Position numbers and translations under genes: made by a program. A model generated the notes under the pieces. It made no database searches, was not told the origin of the DNA, and saw only the letters and a program-made list of their open reading frames with translations. From Flavobacteriales bacterium (lineage in GTDB: Bacteria > Bacteroidota > Bacteroidia > Flavobacteriales_D > Crocinitomicaceae): a stretch of 64,000 bases of DNA. Positions 8,753 to 16,472 of the stretch are shown one piece after another. Each line of letters opens with the position of its first letter. Position 1 is the stretch's first letter. The stretch covers positions 62,001-126,000 of the forward strand of contig CANJLG010000001.1 of the NCBI GenBank assembly GCA_947475095.1. Direction: 5' to 3'.

Positions 8753-9001
8753 TTATTCAAAGCCATTTAGCTTTTCACTTACAATTCGATCAAGGTACAA
8801 TTTTTCGACCTTGGCTCTAGCCCAAGGCATACGTCTTAAAAATTTTAAACTTGATTTTACACTAGGCTCGTGACTAAAACAATTAATAGGAATAAAATAG
8901 GCGAGTTTTTCCCAACCAAATTTTTGATGAAGTTCTGTGAGCATTTTCTCGAGTGTTATCCCATGCAAAGGGTTATTCGATTGGTCTTGTGGTGTAGGCA
9001 T
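8753..9001 (-). CDS. VF530 family (DUF2132) DNA-binding protein
   Basis: This small basic protein of 82 residues matches the VF530/DUF2132 family nearly end to end. It shows [13 protein letters not shown], then [15 protein letters not shown], then [19 protein letters not shown] and VEKLYL. The founding member from Vibrio fischeri is a small helical protein reported to bind DNA; the cellular role remains unclear. The frame is open up to a TTG at 9037, but the added residues ([12 protein letters not shown]) are not part of the family, so ATG 9001 is chosen. The downstream neighbour on the same strand is the unknown gene at 8679. Confidence 0.85.
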   Translation of the reverse strand: MPTPQDQSNNPLHGITLEKMLTELHQKFGWEKLAYFIPINCFSHEPSVKSSLKFLRRMPWARAKVEKLYLDRIVSEKLNGFE

Positions 9002-9063
9002 CCTTATATATACTGACAAGATAAATAAAATATTCAATTAATTGAACGACCCATTTTATAGAT

Positions 9064-9094
9064 AAAAAAAAAGGGGCGAATTTTTCGCCCCTTT
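9064..9094 (-). terminator. Intrinsic terminator after the T9SS binding-protein gene
   Basis: A perfect 10-bp stem, AAGGGGCGAA (9071-9080) with TTCGCCCCTT (9084-9093), has a 3-base loop. On the minus strand it is followed by a run of nine T (9072-9064), immediately downstream of the stop at 9113. This separates the glucan locus from the gene at 9001. Confidence 0.9.
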
Positions 9095-9112
9095 TACTAA
9101 GTATTGATAACC

Positions 9113-10555
9113 TTAATTCCTAATTATTCTGATTGTTTGATTCTCTCCTTTCAAAGTGAAGTTCAAGAAATAAATACCAGCTCTTAGGCTCTCTATATTG
9201 ATGCTACTTTCATTGCCTTTTAATGCAATTACAGTTTCACCCATAATATTTGTAATGTTGTTCAATATTGCAGATGAATTAGATACAACAGCCAATGTTC
9301 CATTAGATGGATTTGGATAAACCGATACCGCTTGGTTGGAGATATCTTCGATACCAGCAGGACAAGCAGTACAAGAATTATAACATACAACCCCTAAGTC
9401 AGCTATTCCAGCAACAGTATAAGAACGATTCGTAAATCCTCCATTTGTTACTGTGCAAGGTTCACCACCAACAAATTGCTCTTGACCATTCCAACCATCT
9501 AGGGTAAACTTATATTCAATTGAACCATTTGGTAATGGAAGAGTAACCTCCCAAATTCCATCCATGTTGGCATCCGTCATTGGATTACATGATCCACACC
9601 AACCATTAAACGTACCATTTATGAAAACACCTGTGAAAGCAGCACCAGTATAATTAGCCATGTCTACTTTGAAAGTAACATTGCTAGCACAAGCCGTACA
9701 ACTATTATAACAAACTGTTCCTAAAACAGCATCGCCTGTAACAGTGTACGAACGATTTGTAAATCCTCCATTAGTAACAGTACATGTCTCACCGCCAACA
9801 AATTGTTCCTGACCATTCCATCCATCAAGTGTAAACTTGTACTCAATAGCACCAGCACCAATTGGAACTGTGGTCTCCCAAACGCCATCCATATTTGCAT
9901 CTGACATTGGGTTTGATGTACCATTCCAACCATTGAATGTTCCGTTAACAAATACCCCAGTATATGCAGGGCCAGTGTACTGGCTCATATCTACTTTAAA
10001 TGTGATATTTGGTGTTGGAGCGTTAATAACTACCGTTTTTTGATAAACAAACTGCCACCATCCTGGACCAAAATTAATTTGGACAGTCATGGTATTTCCT
10101 CCGTTAGAGAAAACCACATTGTACGTAATAGAGGATACAGCTGCAGCAGGACTAGCGAGCTCACCTGCGTTGTGTACTTTAGCCAATCCCATGTGTGCGC
10201 CTAAACCATTAACGGTTACTGTGCCTAAGGCGGCATCAAAAGTATACGTTGCAGCACCACCAGTATGAGGAGCGACAGGCGTGCCACATCCTTCAGGAGC
10301 ACCTTGCCAAGCTTCCAACCAAGTACTTCCATCCATGTAATGCGTCATAACACCTCCAGGTGCAAATTTAATAGAGTCATCGAACAAACAAGCTCTAGTG
10401 GTAACATCGCCCGCTGAACTGGCCCACCAAGTTAAGTTAGTCAAATCAGGACCAACAGCTAAGGCACCTGCCTGACCTGCCAGTTTCCAAGTTCCCTCAA
10501 TTTGGGCAGATACACCTAAAATTGGGAATGCTAAAAGAAGTAATAGTTTTTTCAT
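9113..10555 (-). CDS. T9SS-exported carbohydrate-binding-type protein
   Basis: This 480-residue protein has a signal peptide (to about VSAQ, residue 18). Residues ~19-175 resemble a module I recall from Bacteroidota proteins linked to GH16 laminarinases (GTWKLAGQAGALAVGP, DDVTTRACLFDD-like, GWWQFVYQK). Residues 183-289 and 292-398 are two near-identical copies of an E-set/CBM20-48-like domain (ITFKVDMxxYTG, FVNGTFNGW, DGWNGQEQFVGGE). Residues ~408-480 are a T9SS type A sorting domain starting VSVYPNPSNGT. No catalytic residues are visible, so it probably binds glucan at the cell surface or in the medium. It has its own upstream control region with a degenerate copy of the susC inverted repeat, and its own terminator. 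Confidence 0.88.
   Translation of the reverse strand: MKKLLLLLAFPILGVSAQIEGTWKLAGQAGALAVGPDLTNLTWWASSAGDVTTRACLFDDSIKFAPGGVMTHYMDGSTWLEAWQGAPEGCGTPVAPHTGGAATYTFDAALGTVTVNGLGAHMGLAKVHNAGELASPAAAVSSITYNVVFSNGGNTMTVQINFGPGWWQFVYQKTVVINAPTPNITFKVDMSQYTGPAYTGVFVNGTFNGWNGTSNPMSDANMDGVWETTVPIGAGAIEYKFTLDGWNGQEQFVGGETCTVTNGGFTNRSYTVTGDAVLGTVCYNSCTACASNVTFKVDMANYTGAAFTGVFINGTFNGWCGSCNPMTDANMDGIWEVTLPLPNGSIEYKFTLDGWNGQEQFVGGEPCTVTNGGFTNRSYTVAGIADLGVVCYNSCTACPAGIEDISNQAVSVYPNPSNGTLAVVSNSSAILNNITNIMGETVIALKGNESSINIESLRAGIYFLNFTLKGENQTIRIIRN
9362..10009 (-). repeat. In-frame tandem duplication of a 327-base module
   Basis: Two adjacent segments, 10009-9689 and 9682-9362, encode almost the same 107-residue domain (residues 183-289 and 292-398). 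Long stretches such as EYKFTLDGWNGQEQFVGGE are identical at protein level, while the DNA differs mainly at synonymous positions. The copies therefore diverged long enough ago for silent sites to drift, or were diversified under protein-level selection. Confidence 0.9.
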
Positions 10556-10610
10556 AGTAAAATAATTTAAGTTAATTTAATAACAATATAAATTTAATAA
10601 AGTTCAAAGA

Positions 10611-10618
10611 CAAATATA
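10611..10618 (-). promoter_or_regulatory. Possible -7 box of the T9SS binding-protein gene
   Basis: TATATTTG fits TAnnTTTG and lies 55 bases upstream of the ATG at 10555. No TTG sits at a good -33 distance. The degenerate inverted repeat at 10614-10634 overlaps this box, which would suit a repressor or repositioned activator. Confidence 0.4.
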
Positions 10619-10634
10619 GTAAGAAATACAATAA
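10614..10634. promoter_or_regulatory. Degenerate copy of the glucan-locus inverted repeat
   Basis: On the plus strand this reads ATATAGT, seven bases, then ACAATAA. The right arm matches the susC site exactly and the left arm has two mismatches. The spacing of seven is kept. It overlaps the TATATTTG box of the T9SS binding-protein gene. On its own it would be unremarkable; it is listed because better copies precede susC (19610) and the sugar importer (21811). Confidence 0.45.
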
Positions 10635-10670
10635 GTAGTTATTTTTTTAACTTAATTGACTAAAAAACTA

Positions 10671-13007
10671 TTAATTAGTTAATAAGAATTTGAAATCAAG
10701 TAACTGATTACCAATCGTAATGGTGTAATCTCCTTGTTCAAACATATCCATTCCTCTATGATCAGCAAATTTTAGATCTTCGGGGTAAAGATAAAAAACA
10801 AGCTCTTTGCGCTCATTCGCTTGAAGCGGAACTTTCGAAAAACGTTTTAGACTTTTGCCGGTAGGTACAAAGCTGGCATATTGGTCACTAAGATACAATT
10901 GTACCGCCTCATCTGTTTTCTGATCACTATCATTTTGGATAAAAACGGATACCCTAAGGCTATCATTTTTATGCATCGTAGAATTGTTAACAGTAAGCTT
11001 AGAGTAAGTAACTTTTGAATACGATAAGCCAAATCCAAAATCCCATTCTGGATCATATGCATCGAAAGGGCCATTCTTTGATCGGTCTACACTTCTCGGA
11101 TGGTCATAAAATTCGATTACGCCATCATATTTTGGATACGTGTAAGGTAGTTTGCCGCTGAAATTTGCCTCGCCATATATCAAATTAATTAAAGCCTCTG
11201 CGCCATAATCTCCTGGGAGATAACATTGAATAATAGCTGAAGCGCTATCAACAATATCATGAATAATTCTCGGTCTTCCTTCTAAAAGAACAAGTACAAC
11301 CTTTTTATTTTTTGCATATGCAAGCTTTGCAAGTTCACGCTGTTGCGGATCTAAATTTAAACTATGAATATCCCCCGGTTTTTCCGTAGCGGGAAGCTCG
11401 CCTAAACAAAGAACAAGAACATCTGCTTGATCTAGCATTGAGTTATATTCTTTTAAGTCGGTAAAAACTGTTTTCTCAAAGCCGTTTTCGTCAAGAGTAA
11501 GTGATGCCCCAGCAGCATAAAGACAATTTTCTTTCCCCAATTTTTGTTCAAATACTTCCCTTATGGTTAAGCATCCCTTTGTATTGTATTGTTTTTCTAC
11601 TCCTTGCCAAGTATGCGTCCAAGCCCCATTTAGAAAAATTAAATTATCCGCTGTAGGTCCAGCAATCATTACTTTTTGTTTTGTGTTTAAAGGAAGTGTC
11701 CCTTGATAATTTTTCAATAAGGTTATTGATTCTGTAGCCGCTTGTTTAGCGATAGTTTTAAATTTGGTTGATCCGAAATCTGGATACATCGAGAACGTTG
11801 GAATTGGATTTTTAAAAAGATCCAGTTTCATTTTAACGCGTAAAATTCTTCTCACGGCATCGTCTAAGCGCTCCACCTTGATTTTCCCAGCTTTTACCGC
11901 TTCCATCATGCTTTCGCAATATTCTTGATACTGAGGGCTGAGCGGCACCATGCTCATATCAACACCTGCATTAAACGATTGAATGTAGGCATCAGCAAGT
12001 GTCGGAGCTGTTCTATGTACTGTATGAAGCATTATAAAATCTTCCCAGTCAGATACGGCAAAGCCTTGAAATCCCCAATCTTGTTTTAATGTTTTGGTGA
12101 TTAAATCGTAATTCATGTGCCCCGGAGTGCCATTTACTACACCACTATTAATCATGACCGTTAAGGCGCCGGCCTCTACTGCTTTTTTAAACGATGGCAA
12201 GTACAATTCCGTCATGTATTTTTGAGGAATCCAAGCAGGTGTTCGATCTCTGCCACTTGTAGTTGCAGAATAGCCGACAAAATGTTTCATACACGCCGCT
12301 ACATGAAAAGCATCTATTTCGCCATTTCCTTGGTAACCAGTCACTATTGCTGCACCCATTTCTGAGGCTAAATAAGGATCCTCGCCTAGCGTTTCAAATG
12401 TTCTCGACCATAATGGTTGACGTGCTAAATCCAAAACAGGTGAAAAATTCCAAGGAATACCTGAAGCGCGCAATTCATAGGCCGTGATTTCCCCAAAACT
12501 AGCCGCCAATAGAGGATTCCAAGTTGCCGCCAATCCTATTTCTTGGGGAAATAATGTGCCACCTACCGTATAGTTTACTCCGTGAATAGCATCTACACCA
12601 TAAATAATCGGAGCTTTCGAAAGACCCTGCTGATAATTTCGATGAATAGACTTCAGAATACCTTCCCATTCAGTAAGACTTAAGGTATGGCTACCGACAT
12701 TTAATACAGAGCCTACTTTATACTCTTCAATGGCCTCTTTTAACTTTTCCTCATCAATCTCTGCCACTGCTCTTGCTGACCCATCGGGCATTGTTTTCAG
12801 TAAGACATCAAGTGTAATTTGACAGGTCTGACCAACCTTTTCCGCTAAGCTCATCTTAGCAATCACGCTGTTAATTTCCTGTTCTTGTTCAACAGAAAGT
12901 ATCAAAGATGCTTGTTGATTAGGTGCAGGTGCGACAACTGCAGTAACACTTTTGCACGATGACAAAACACATAAACTCGCTACTAAAACGAACAAAATAA
13001 CTTTCAT
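10671..13007 (-). CDS. GH3 family beta-glucosidase lipoprotein (BglX-like)
   Basis: This 778-residue glycoside hydrolase family 3 enzyme probably releases glucose from beta-gluco-oligosaccharides in the periplasm. ATG 13007 gives a lipoprotein signal (VLSSC lipobox); the open frame to a TTG at 13040 is not needed. The N-terminal barrel carries GVDAIHGVNY, the FETLGEDPYLASEMG segment, CMKHFVGYS and the nucleophile motif VSDWEDF (D320). The second domain contains LLKNYQGTLPLNTK and the LPGDYGAEALINLIYGEANFSGKLP stretch, of which LYGEANFSGKLP-type sequence is typical. A fibronectin-III-like C-terminus (EQGDYTITIG) ends the protein. It lies 36 bases after the GH16 gene in the SusCD locus, which supports a role on beta-1,3-glucan products. 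Confidence 0.93.
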   Translation of the reverse strand: MKVILFVLVASLCVLSSCKSVTAVVAPAPNQQASLILSVEQEQEINSVIAKMSLAEKVGQTCQITLDVLLKTMPDGSARAVAEIDEEKLKEAIEEYKVGSVLNVGSHTLSLTEWEGILKSIHRNYQQGLSKAPIIYGVDAIHGVNYTVGGTLFPQEIGLAATWNPLLAASFGEITAYELRASGIPWNFSPVLDLARQPLWSRTFETLGEDPYLASEMGAAIVTGYQGNGEIDAFHVAACMKHFVGYSATTSGRDRTPAWIPQKYMTELYLPSFKKAVEAGALTVMINSGVVNGTPGHMNYDLITKTLKQDWGFQGFAVSDWEDFIMLHTVHRTAPTLADAYIQSFNAGVDMSMVPLSPQYQEYCESMMEAVKAGKIKVERLDDAVRRILRVKMKLDLFKNPIPTFSMYPDFGSTKFKTIAKQAATESITLLKNYQGTLPLNTKQKVMIAGPTADNLIFLNGAWTHTWQGVEKQYNTKGCLTIREVFEQKLGKENCLYAAGASLTLDENGFEKTVFTDLKEYNSMLDQADVLVLCLGELPATEKPGDIHSLNLDPQQRELAKLAYAKNKKVVLVLLEGRPRIIHDIVDSASAIIQCYLPGDYGAEALINLIYGEANFSGKLPYTYPKYDGVIEFYDHPRSVDRSKNGPFDAYDPEWDFGFGLSYSKVTYSKLTVNNSTMHKNDSLRVSVFIQNDSDQKTDEAVQLYLSDQYASFVPTGKSLKRFSKVPLQANERKELVFYLYPEDLKFADHRGMDMFEQGDYTITIGNQLLDFKFLLTN

Positions 13008-13043
13008 ACAATACAACTTACTATTTGATTTGATTTTCAATTC

Positions 13044-14132
13044 TTATTGAAAAACTCTTACATAATCCACGTACATAGATTGAGGCAAGACCGTAGTGCC
13101 ATCTGGATTTCCCGCGAAATTTCCGCCAACAGCCACGTTAAAAATTAAAAAGAATTTTTCCTGAAATTCGCTAAGCTCTGCCGGTGTTGTACTAACTGAT
13201 TTAAACTCCACATTATCCAAAAGCCAGTGAATCCCAACTTGATCCCAGACAATTGAAAAGACATGAAATTCATCGGCAAATTTTCCGCTTGCCAAGGTTT
13301 TTGTTCCCCCGTATTGTGCATGAGTGCCATTGTCTTGCCAGTGTATGGTTCCATAAGTAGTTCTATCATTAGCCCCTGCTCCACCTTTCATTTCCATGAT
13401 ATCAATTTCACCACAAGCTGGCCAATATGCAGAGGTGATATTATCCCCCAGCATCCACAAGGCAGGCCACATTCCTTGACCGTATGGAAGGGCTGCGCGA
13501 ATATCAACTCGACCATATTTCCAAGATTTTAAACCTTGAGTTTTTATCCTTGATGAAGTATACGCCTGACCATTGAATTGCTCTTGCTTGGCCTTAATCT
13601 CCAATACACCATTGGCCACGATAGCATTCTGATTAGTATAATATTGTAACTCATTATTCCCCCAACCCCACGAACCAGTGCCAATATCATAGGTCCAATC
13701 ACTAGACAAACTCGACCCATTAAATTCATCTTGCCAAACTAATGTATAATTTGGATACGTTAGCGGACTTGTATAACCCGAAGAAGGCTGACCGCCTTGG
13801 CCATTGGAAACCGTAACTTGCACTAAATCTGTTTTCGATATGTAATCAGCATAAGTAGCGTGAGCCTTAGTTTTAATGGTATATGTGCCCGACACTGTAA
13901 ATACGTGTGTAGCGGTACCTGCTTGAGATTCCACCACTGTTGAATCATTCCCATGGTAAAATGTTACGGTATAAAAATTTGCGTTTTCAGCCTGGGCCGC
14001 TACGTTTACTGTACCATTAGAAAAAGTGATGGTTGTAACAAGGTTGTTGGGTAAGGTAACGACAGGTAAAACGGGTTTTTTACACGCTGTAATTCCTGCA
14101 AAGAAAATAATCATTAAGTAATTAATATTCAT
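13044..14132 (-). CDS. GH16 family endo-beta-glucanase (laminarinase-like) lipoprotein
   Basis: This is an endo-acting beta-glucanase of family 16, 362 residues from ATG 14132. It has a lipoprotein signal (FAGITAC). An Ig/PKD-like domain fills about residues 25-110 (TVTFYHGND, GTYTIKTKAH). The GH16 domain runs from YTLVWQDEFNG to the C-terminal YVDYVRVFQ. The catalytic motif GEIDIMEMKG gives nucleophile E242, D244 and acid/base E247, and substrate-groove motifs such as WPALWMLGDN are present. The motif with the inserted Met (ExDIME) is the laminarinase/beta-1,3-glucanase form. The frame extends to a GTG at 14174 inside the preceding gene, but the lipobox context favours 14132. It is likely at the outer membrane surface. 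Confidence 0.93.
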   Translation of the reverse strand: MNINYLMIIFFAGITACKKPVLPVVTLPNNLVTTITFSNGTVNVAAQAENANFYTVTFYHGNDSTVVESQAGTATHVFTVSGTYTIKTKAHATYADYISKTDLVQVTVSNGQGGQPSSGYTSPLTYPNYTLVWQDEFNGSSLSSDWTYDIGTGSWGWGNNELQYYTNQNAIVANGVLEIKAKQEQFNGQAYTSSRIKTQGLKSWKYGRVDIRAALPYGQGMWPALWMLGDNITSAYWPACGEIDIMEMKGGAGANDRTTYGTIHWQDNGTHAQYGGTKTLASGKFADEFHVFSIVWDQVGIHWLLDNVEFKSVSTTPAELSEFQEKFFLIFNVAVGGNFAGNPDGTTVLPQSMYVDYVRVFQ

Positions 14133-14146
14133 CTTTTTAAAGTTAG

Positions 14147-14998
14147 TTATTCTGTTTTTAATTTCAAGTACCACTTCAAACCACCAGCATGGTGTCCATA
14201 CTGTAGTTGCATGGTTGAATCAGTTAAATCTAATATTCGGTATGTTAATACCCCCGTGTAGAATCCTAAAAAGGATCCATTTGAAACGGTAATAGTAGGT
14301 GAGGTGCCTTCAGTTAAGAGCCAAGTTTTATCTAATTGATCTCCATACGGGGCAGTAAAATCGCCTAGGTTTTGAAAAGACCCTGGAAAGCTAGCGGACA
14401 AGGAGTTGTGCACATAAACGTCACCATTGGTAATCATATCAAACTTAAATCCGTTCAATGTAAAAATATATTTGTCGTTATAAAGTCCTGCCCCTGCTTT
14501 ATCCAAAGGACCAGCAGCCCACCACTCAGGAACAGATCCTAAGGCACTTTCTGGGTCTGGCCCTACGCCCATATGCCCTGTTTGGGTAGAATCAATTACC
14601 CACGTTTTAAATCCAGGACCAGTTGCACCCCCTGTTAACTTGGTAAATATTGGGTTGTTAAGGAGAGATAAATCTGTTTGAGCGATAACAACATCTTGAG
14701 TAGTGCTTCGGCTTCCACCTTTATTAAAGACGGTGAGCTTTATAGTATACGTTCCAGCGTATGGATAAGAGGCTACTGCTGTTGCTCCTTGCGCTTTTAC
14801 CCCGTTTCCAAAATCCCACAAACATTGGTAATTCTCGCTGGTGGCCGTTAAATTAAGAACATTCGCACTTGTTGAAGAAACACTATACGTAAACGATGCC
14901 TCAGCCAAAGTAGGTGGATTTCCTAATTGTGGATTATCTTTTTTACACCCAATAATGAGCATAGAGATACTTGCTATTAAAAAAAGAGTCTTTTTCAT
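14147..14998 (-). CDS. PKD-domain surface lipoprotein of the SusCD locus
   Basis: This 283-residue lipoprotein has an LIIGC lipobox (Cys 18). Residues ~35-105 form a PKD domain (CLWDFGNG, YPYAGTYTIKLTV). Residues ~120-283 form a beta-sandwich-like region (NDKYIFTLNGF, SPTITVSNGSFLGFY, LKWYLKLK) with many aromatic residues that could contact sugar. Placement directly after susC-susD and before GH16/GH3 is the position of SusE/F-type surface glycan-binding proteins, and PKD lipoproteins are known parts of laminarin loci in marine Flavobacteriia. Glycan binding is inferred from context. The gap to susD is ten bases and to GH16 14 bases. Confidence 0.82.
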   Translation of the reverse strand: MKKTLFLIASISMLIIGCKKDNPQLGNPPTLAEASFTYSVSSTSANVLNLTATSENYQCLWDFGNGVKAQGATAVASYPYAGTYTIKLTVFNKGGSRSTTQDVVIAQTDLSLLNNPIFTKLTGGATGPGFKTWVIDSTQTGHMGVGPDPESALGSVPEWWAAGPLDKAGAGLYNDKYIFTLNGFKFDMITNGDVYVHNSLSASFPGSFQNLGDFTAPYGDQLDKTWLLTEGTSPTITVSNGSFLGFYTGVLTYRILDLTDSTMQLQYGHHAGGLKWYLKLKTE

Positions 14999-15008
14999 CT
15001 ATATTAGT

Positions 15009-16469
15009 TTAATATCCATTATTTTGAGGCCAATTTCCTCCTGCTAAATCTATTTCCACTTGAGGTATAGGAAAAACCTCATGCTTTCCTACCACAAAAC
15101 CATTAATAAAATCGGCGGCTTTTCCTGTTCTAACTAAGTCAAAAAAGCGATGTCCCTCGCCAGATAATTCATAACGTCGTTCTCTGTAAATGACATCAAG
15201 GGAATTTACAGGAATAGGTTGAACACCAACTCGAAGACGTATTTGAGTAACTAATGACTGTGCTGTGGCTGTATTTCCACTCTGATAATGCGCTTCAGCT
15301 GCCATTAAAAGTACATCAGCATAACGAATTACTCGATAATTCACAGGACTAGTTAAGTCGTTATCAGGCAATCCGATTTCACCTTGTCTTTTGATGTATT
15401 TATTATTGTAATAACCGGTATGCCCGCCTGCGCCAATAGCATAAGAAATCGATGATGGGTTTGGCTGTGTCGCTATAAATGCATCAATATCTAAAATTGT
15501 CGCCCCTCTGCGAATATCAAGTGAAGAAAAAGCATCATAAAGCTCTTGCGTTGGGAGATTATAACTATTTCCATCACCATAAACTGGTCCATTATATTGT
15601 CGTATGCCTTGAAAACCAACCGCTGCATTTCCTTCTAAACAAATGTAGCAGCCATAAGAACCTCCTTCTAAGCCAGAGTATTGAACATCGAATACCGTTT
15701 CACTATTATTTTCATTACTAGCAGAAAATAATTGATTGTAATCAGGAATAAGGCTATACATCCCCATAGCGATTACTTCATCAAAAGTTGACGCTGCTTG
15801 CGCAAATTTGTTTTGGTATAAATAAGCCTTCCCTAAAAATGCCAATGCAGCTCCTTTTGTAGCGCGACCTTTTTGACTTGCAACCGGATTTAATATAGAT
15901 GCCGCATATGTAAAGTCCTCTTCTATTTGAGCATAAACTTCTGCTTTCGGTGTTCTTGGCAATTGCATTGCCTCTTCGATACCAATTCTTTTATCAATAA
16001 TAAGCGGAATGTCACCGAAAAACTTTACCAGTTCGAAATAATAATACGCCCGCAAAAATCTAGCTTCAGCAATAATATGCTCTTTTCCTTGAAAGTCTAT
16101 TTTATCTTTATTCTCTAAAATATAATTTGCGCGGGTGATTCCAGCGTAATTCCATCTGAGTACATTTCGTAACTCATTGTTCACACCACCATGAGTCATG
16201 TCATCAATTTGATGTAATCCTTGAGAGTCATTTACACTTTCTCCACCAGCTATTGAATTATCAGAAGCTATTTCCCCAATCCAAAATGACATAAACGAAC
16301 CTTGAAGTAAATCATATGCTCCAGTTAAAGCGCGTTCATAATCCTCCTTTGTTTCAAAAAAGTTTTCTACATCCTGAGTATAGGGAGGATCTATGTTAAG
16401 GAATTTATCGCAACCTGCAGATAAAAACACAATAAATACACTAAAAATAACCTGTTTAAATCGCTTCAT
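15009..16469 (-). CDS. susD: SusD/RagB family glycan-binding lipoprotein
   Basis: This 486-residue outer-membrane lipoprotein forms the lid over the SusC channel and captures oligosaccharides. It has the lipobox LSAGC (Cys 20) followed by DKFLNIDPP, the usual SusD opening. The helical TPR-like region contains YERALTGAYDLLQGSF and IIAEARFLRAYYYFELVKFFGDIPLI, of which RFLRAYYYFELVKFFGDIP is a family hallmark. The C-terminal segment shows NYRVIRYADVLLMAAEAHYQ and RRYELSGEGHRFFDLVRTG. All of these are standard. It starts three bases after the susC stop, so the two are translated together. Confidence 0.97.
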   Translation of the reverse strand: MKRFKQVIFSVFIVFLSAGCDKFLNIDPPYTQDVENFFETKEDYERALTGAYDLLQGSFMSFWIGEIASDNSIAGGESVNDSQGLHQIDDMTHGGVNNELRNVLRWNYAGITRANYILENKDKIDFQGKEHIIAEARFLRAYYYFELVKFFGDIPLIIDKRIGIEEAMQLPRTPKAEVYAQIEEDFTYAASILNPVASQKGRATKGAALAFLGKAYLYQNKFAQAASTFDEVIAMGMYSLIPDYNQLFSASNENNSETVFDVQYSGLEGGSYGCYICLEGNAAVGFQGIRQYNGPVYGDGNSYNLPTQELYDAFSSLDIRRGATILDIDAFIATQPNPSSISYAIGAGGHTGYYNNKYIKRQGEIGLPDNDLTSPVNYRVIRYADVLLMAAEAHYQSGNTATAQSLVTQIRLRVGVQPIPVNSLDVIYRERRYELSGEGHRFFDLVRTGKAADFINGFVVGKHEVFPIPQVEIDLAGGNWPQNNGY

Positions 16470-16472
16470 GTC

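Noticed and set aside
9362..10009. The 327-base tandem repeat as a mobile element
   Set aside because: It is in frame, encodes a complete domain and has no terminal inverted repeats or transposase; it is an internal gene duplication.
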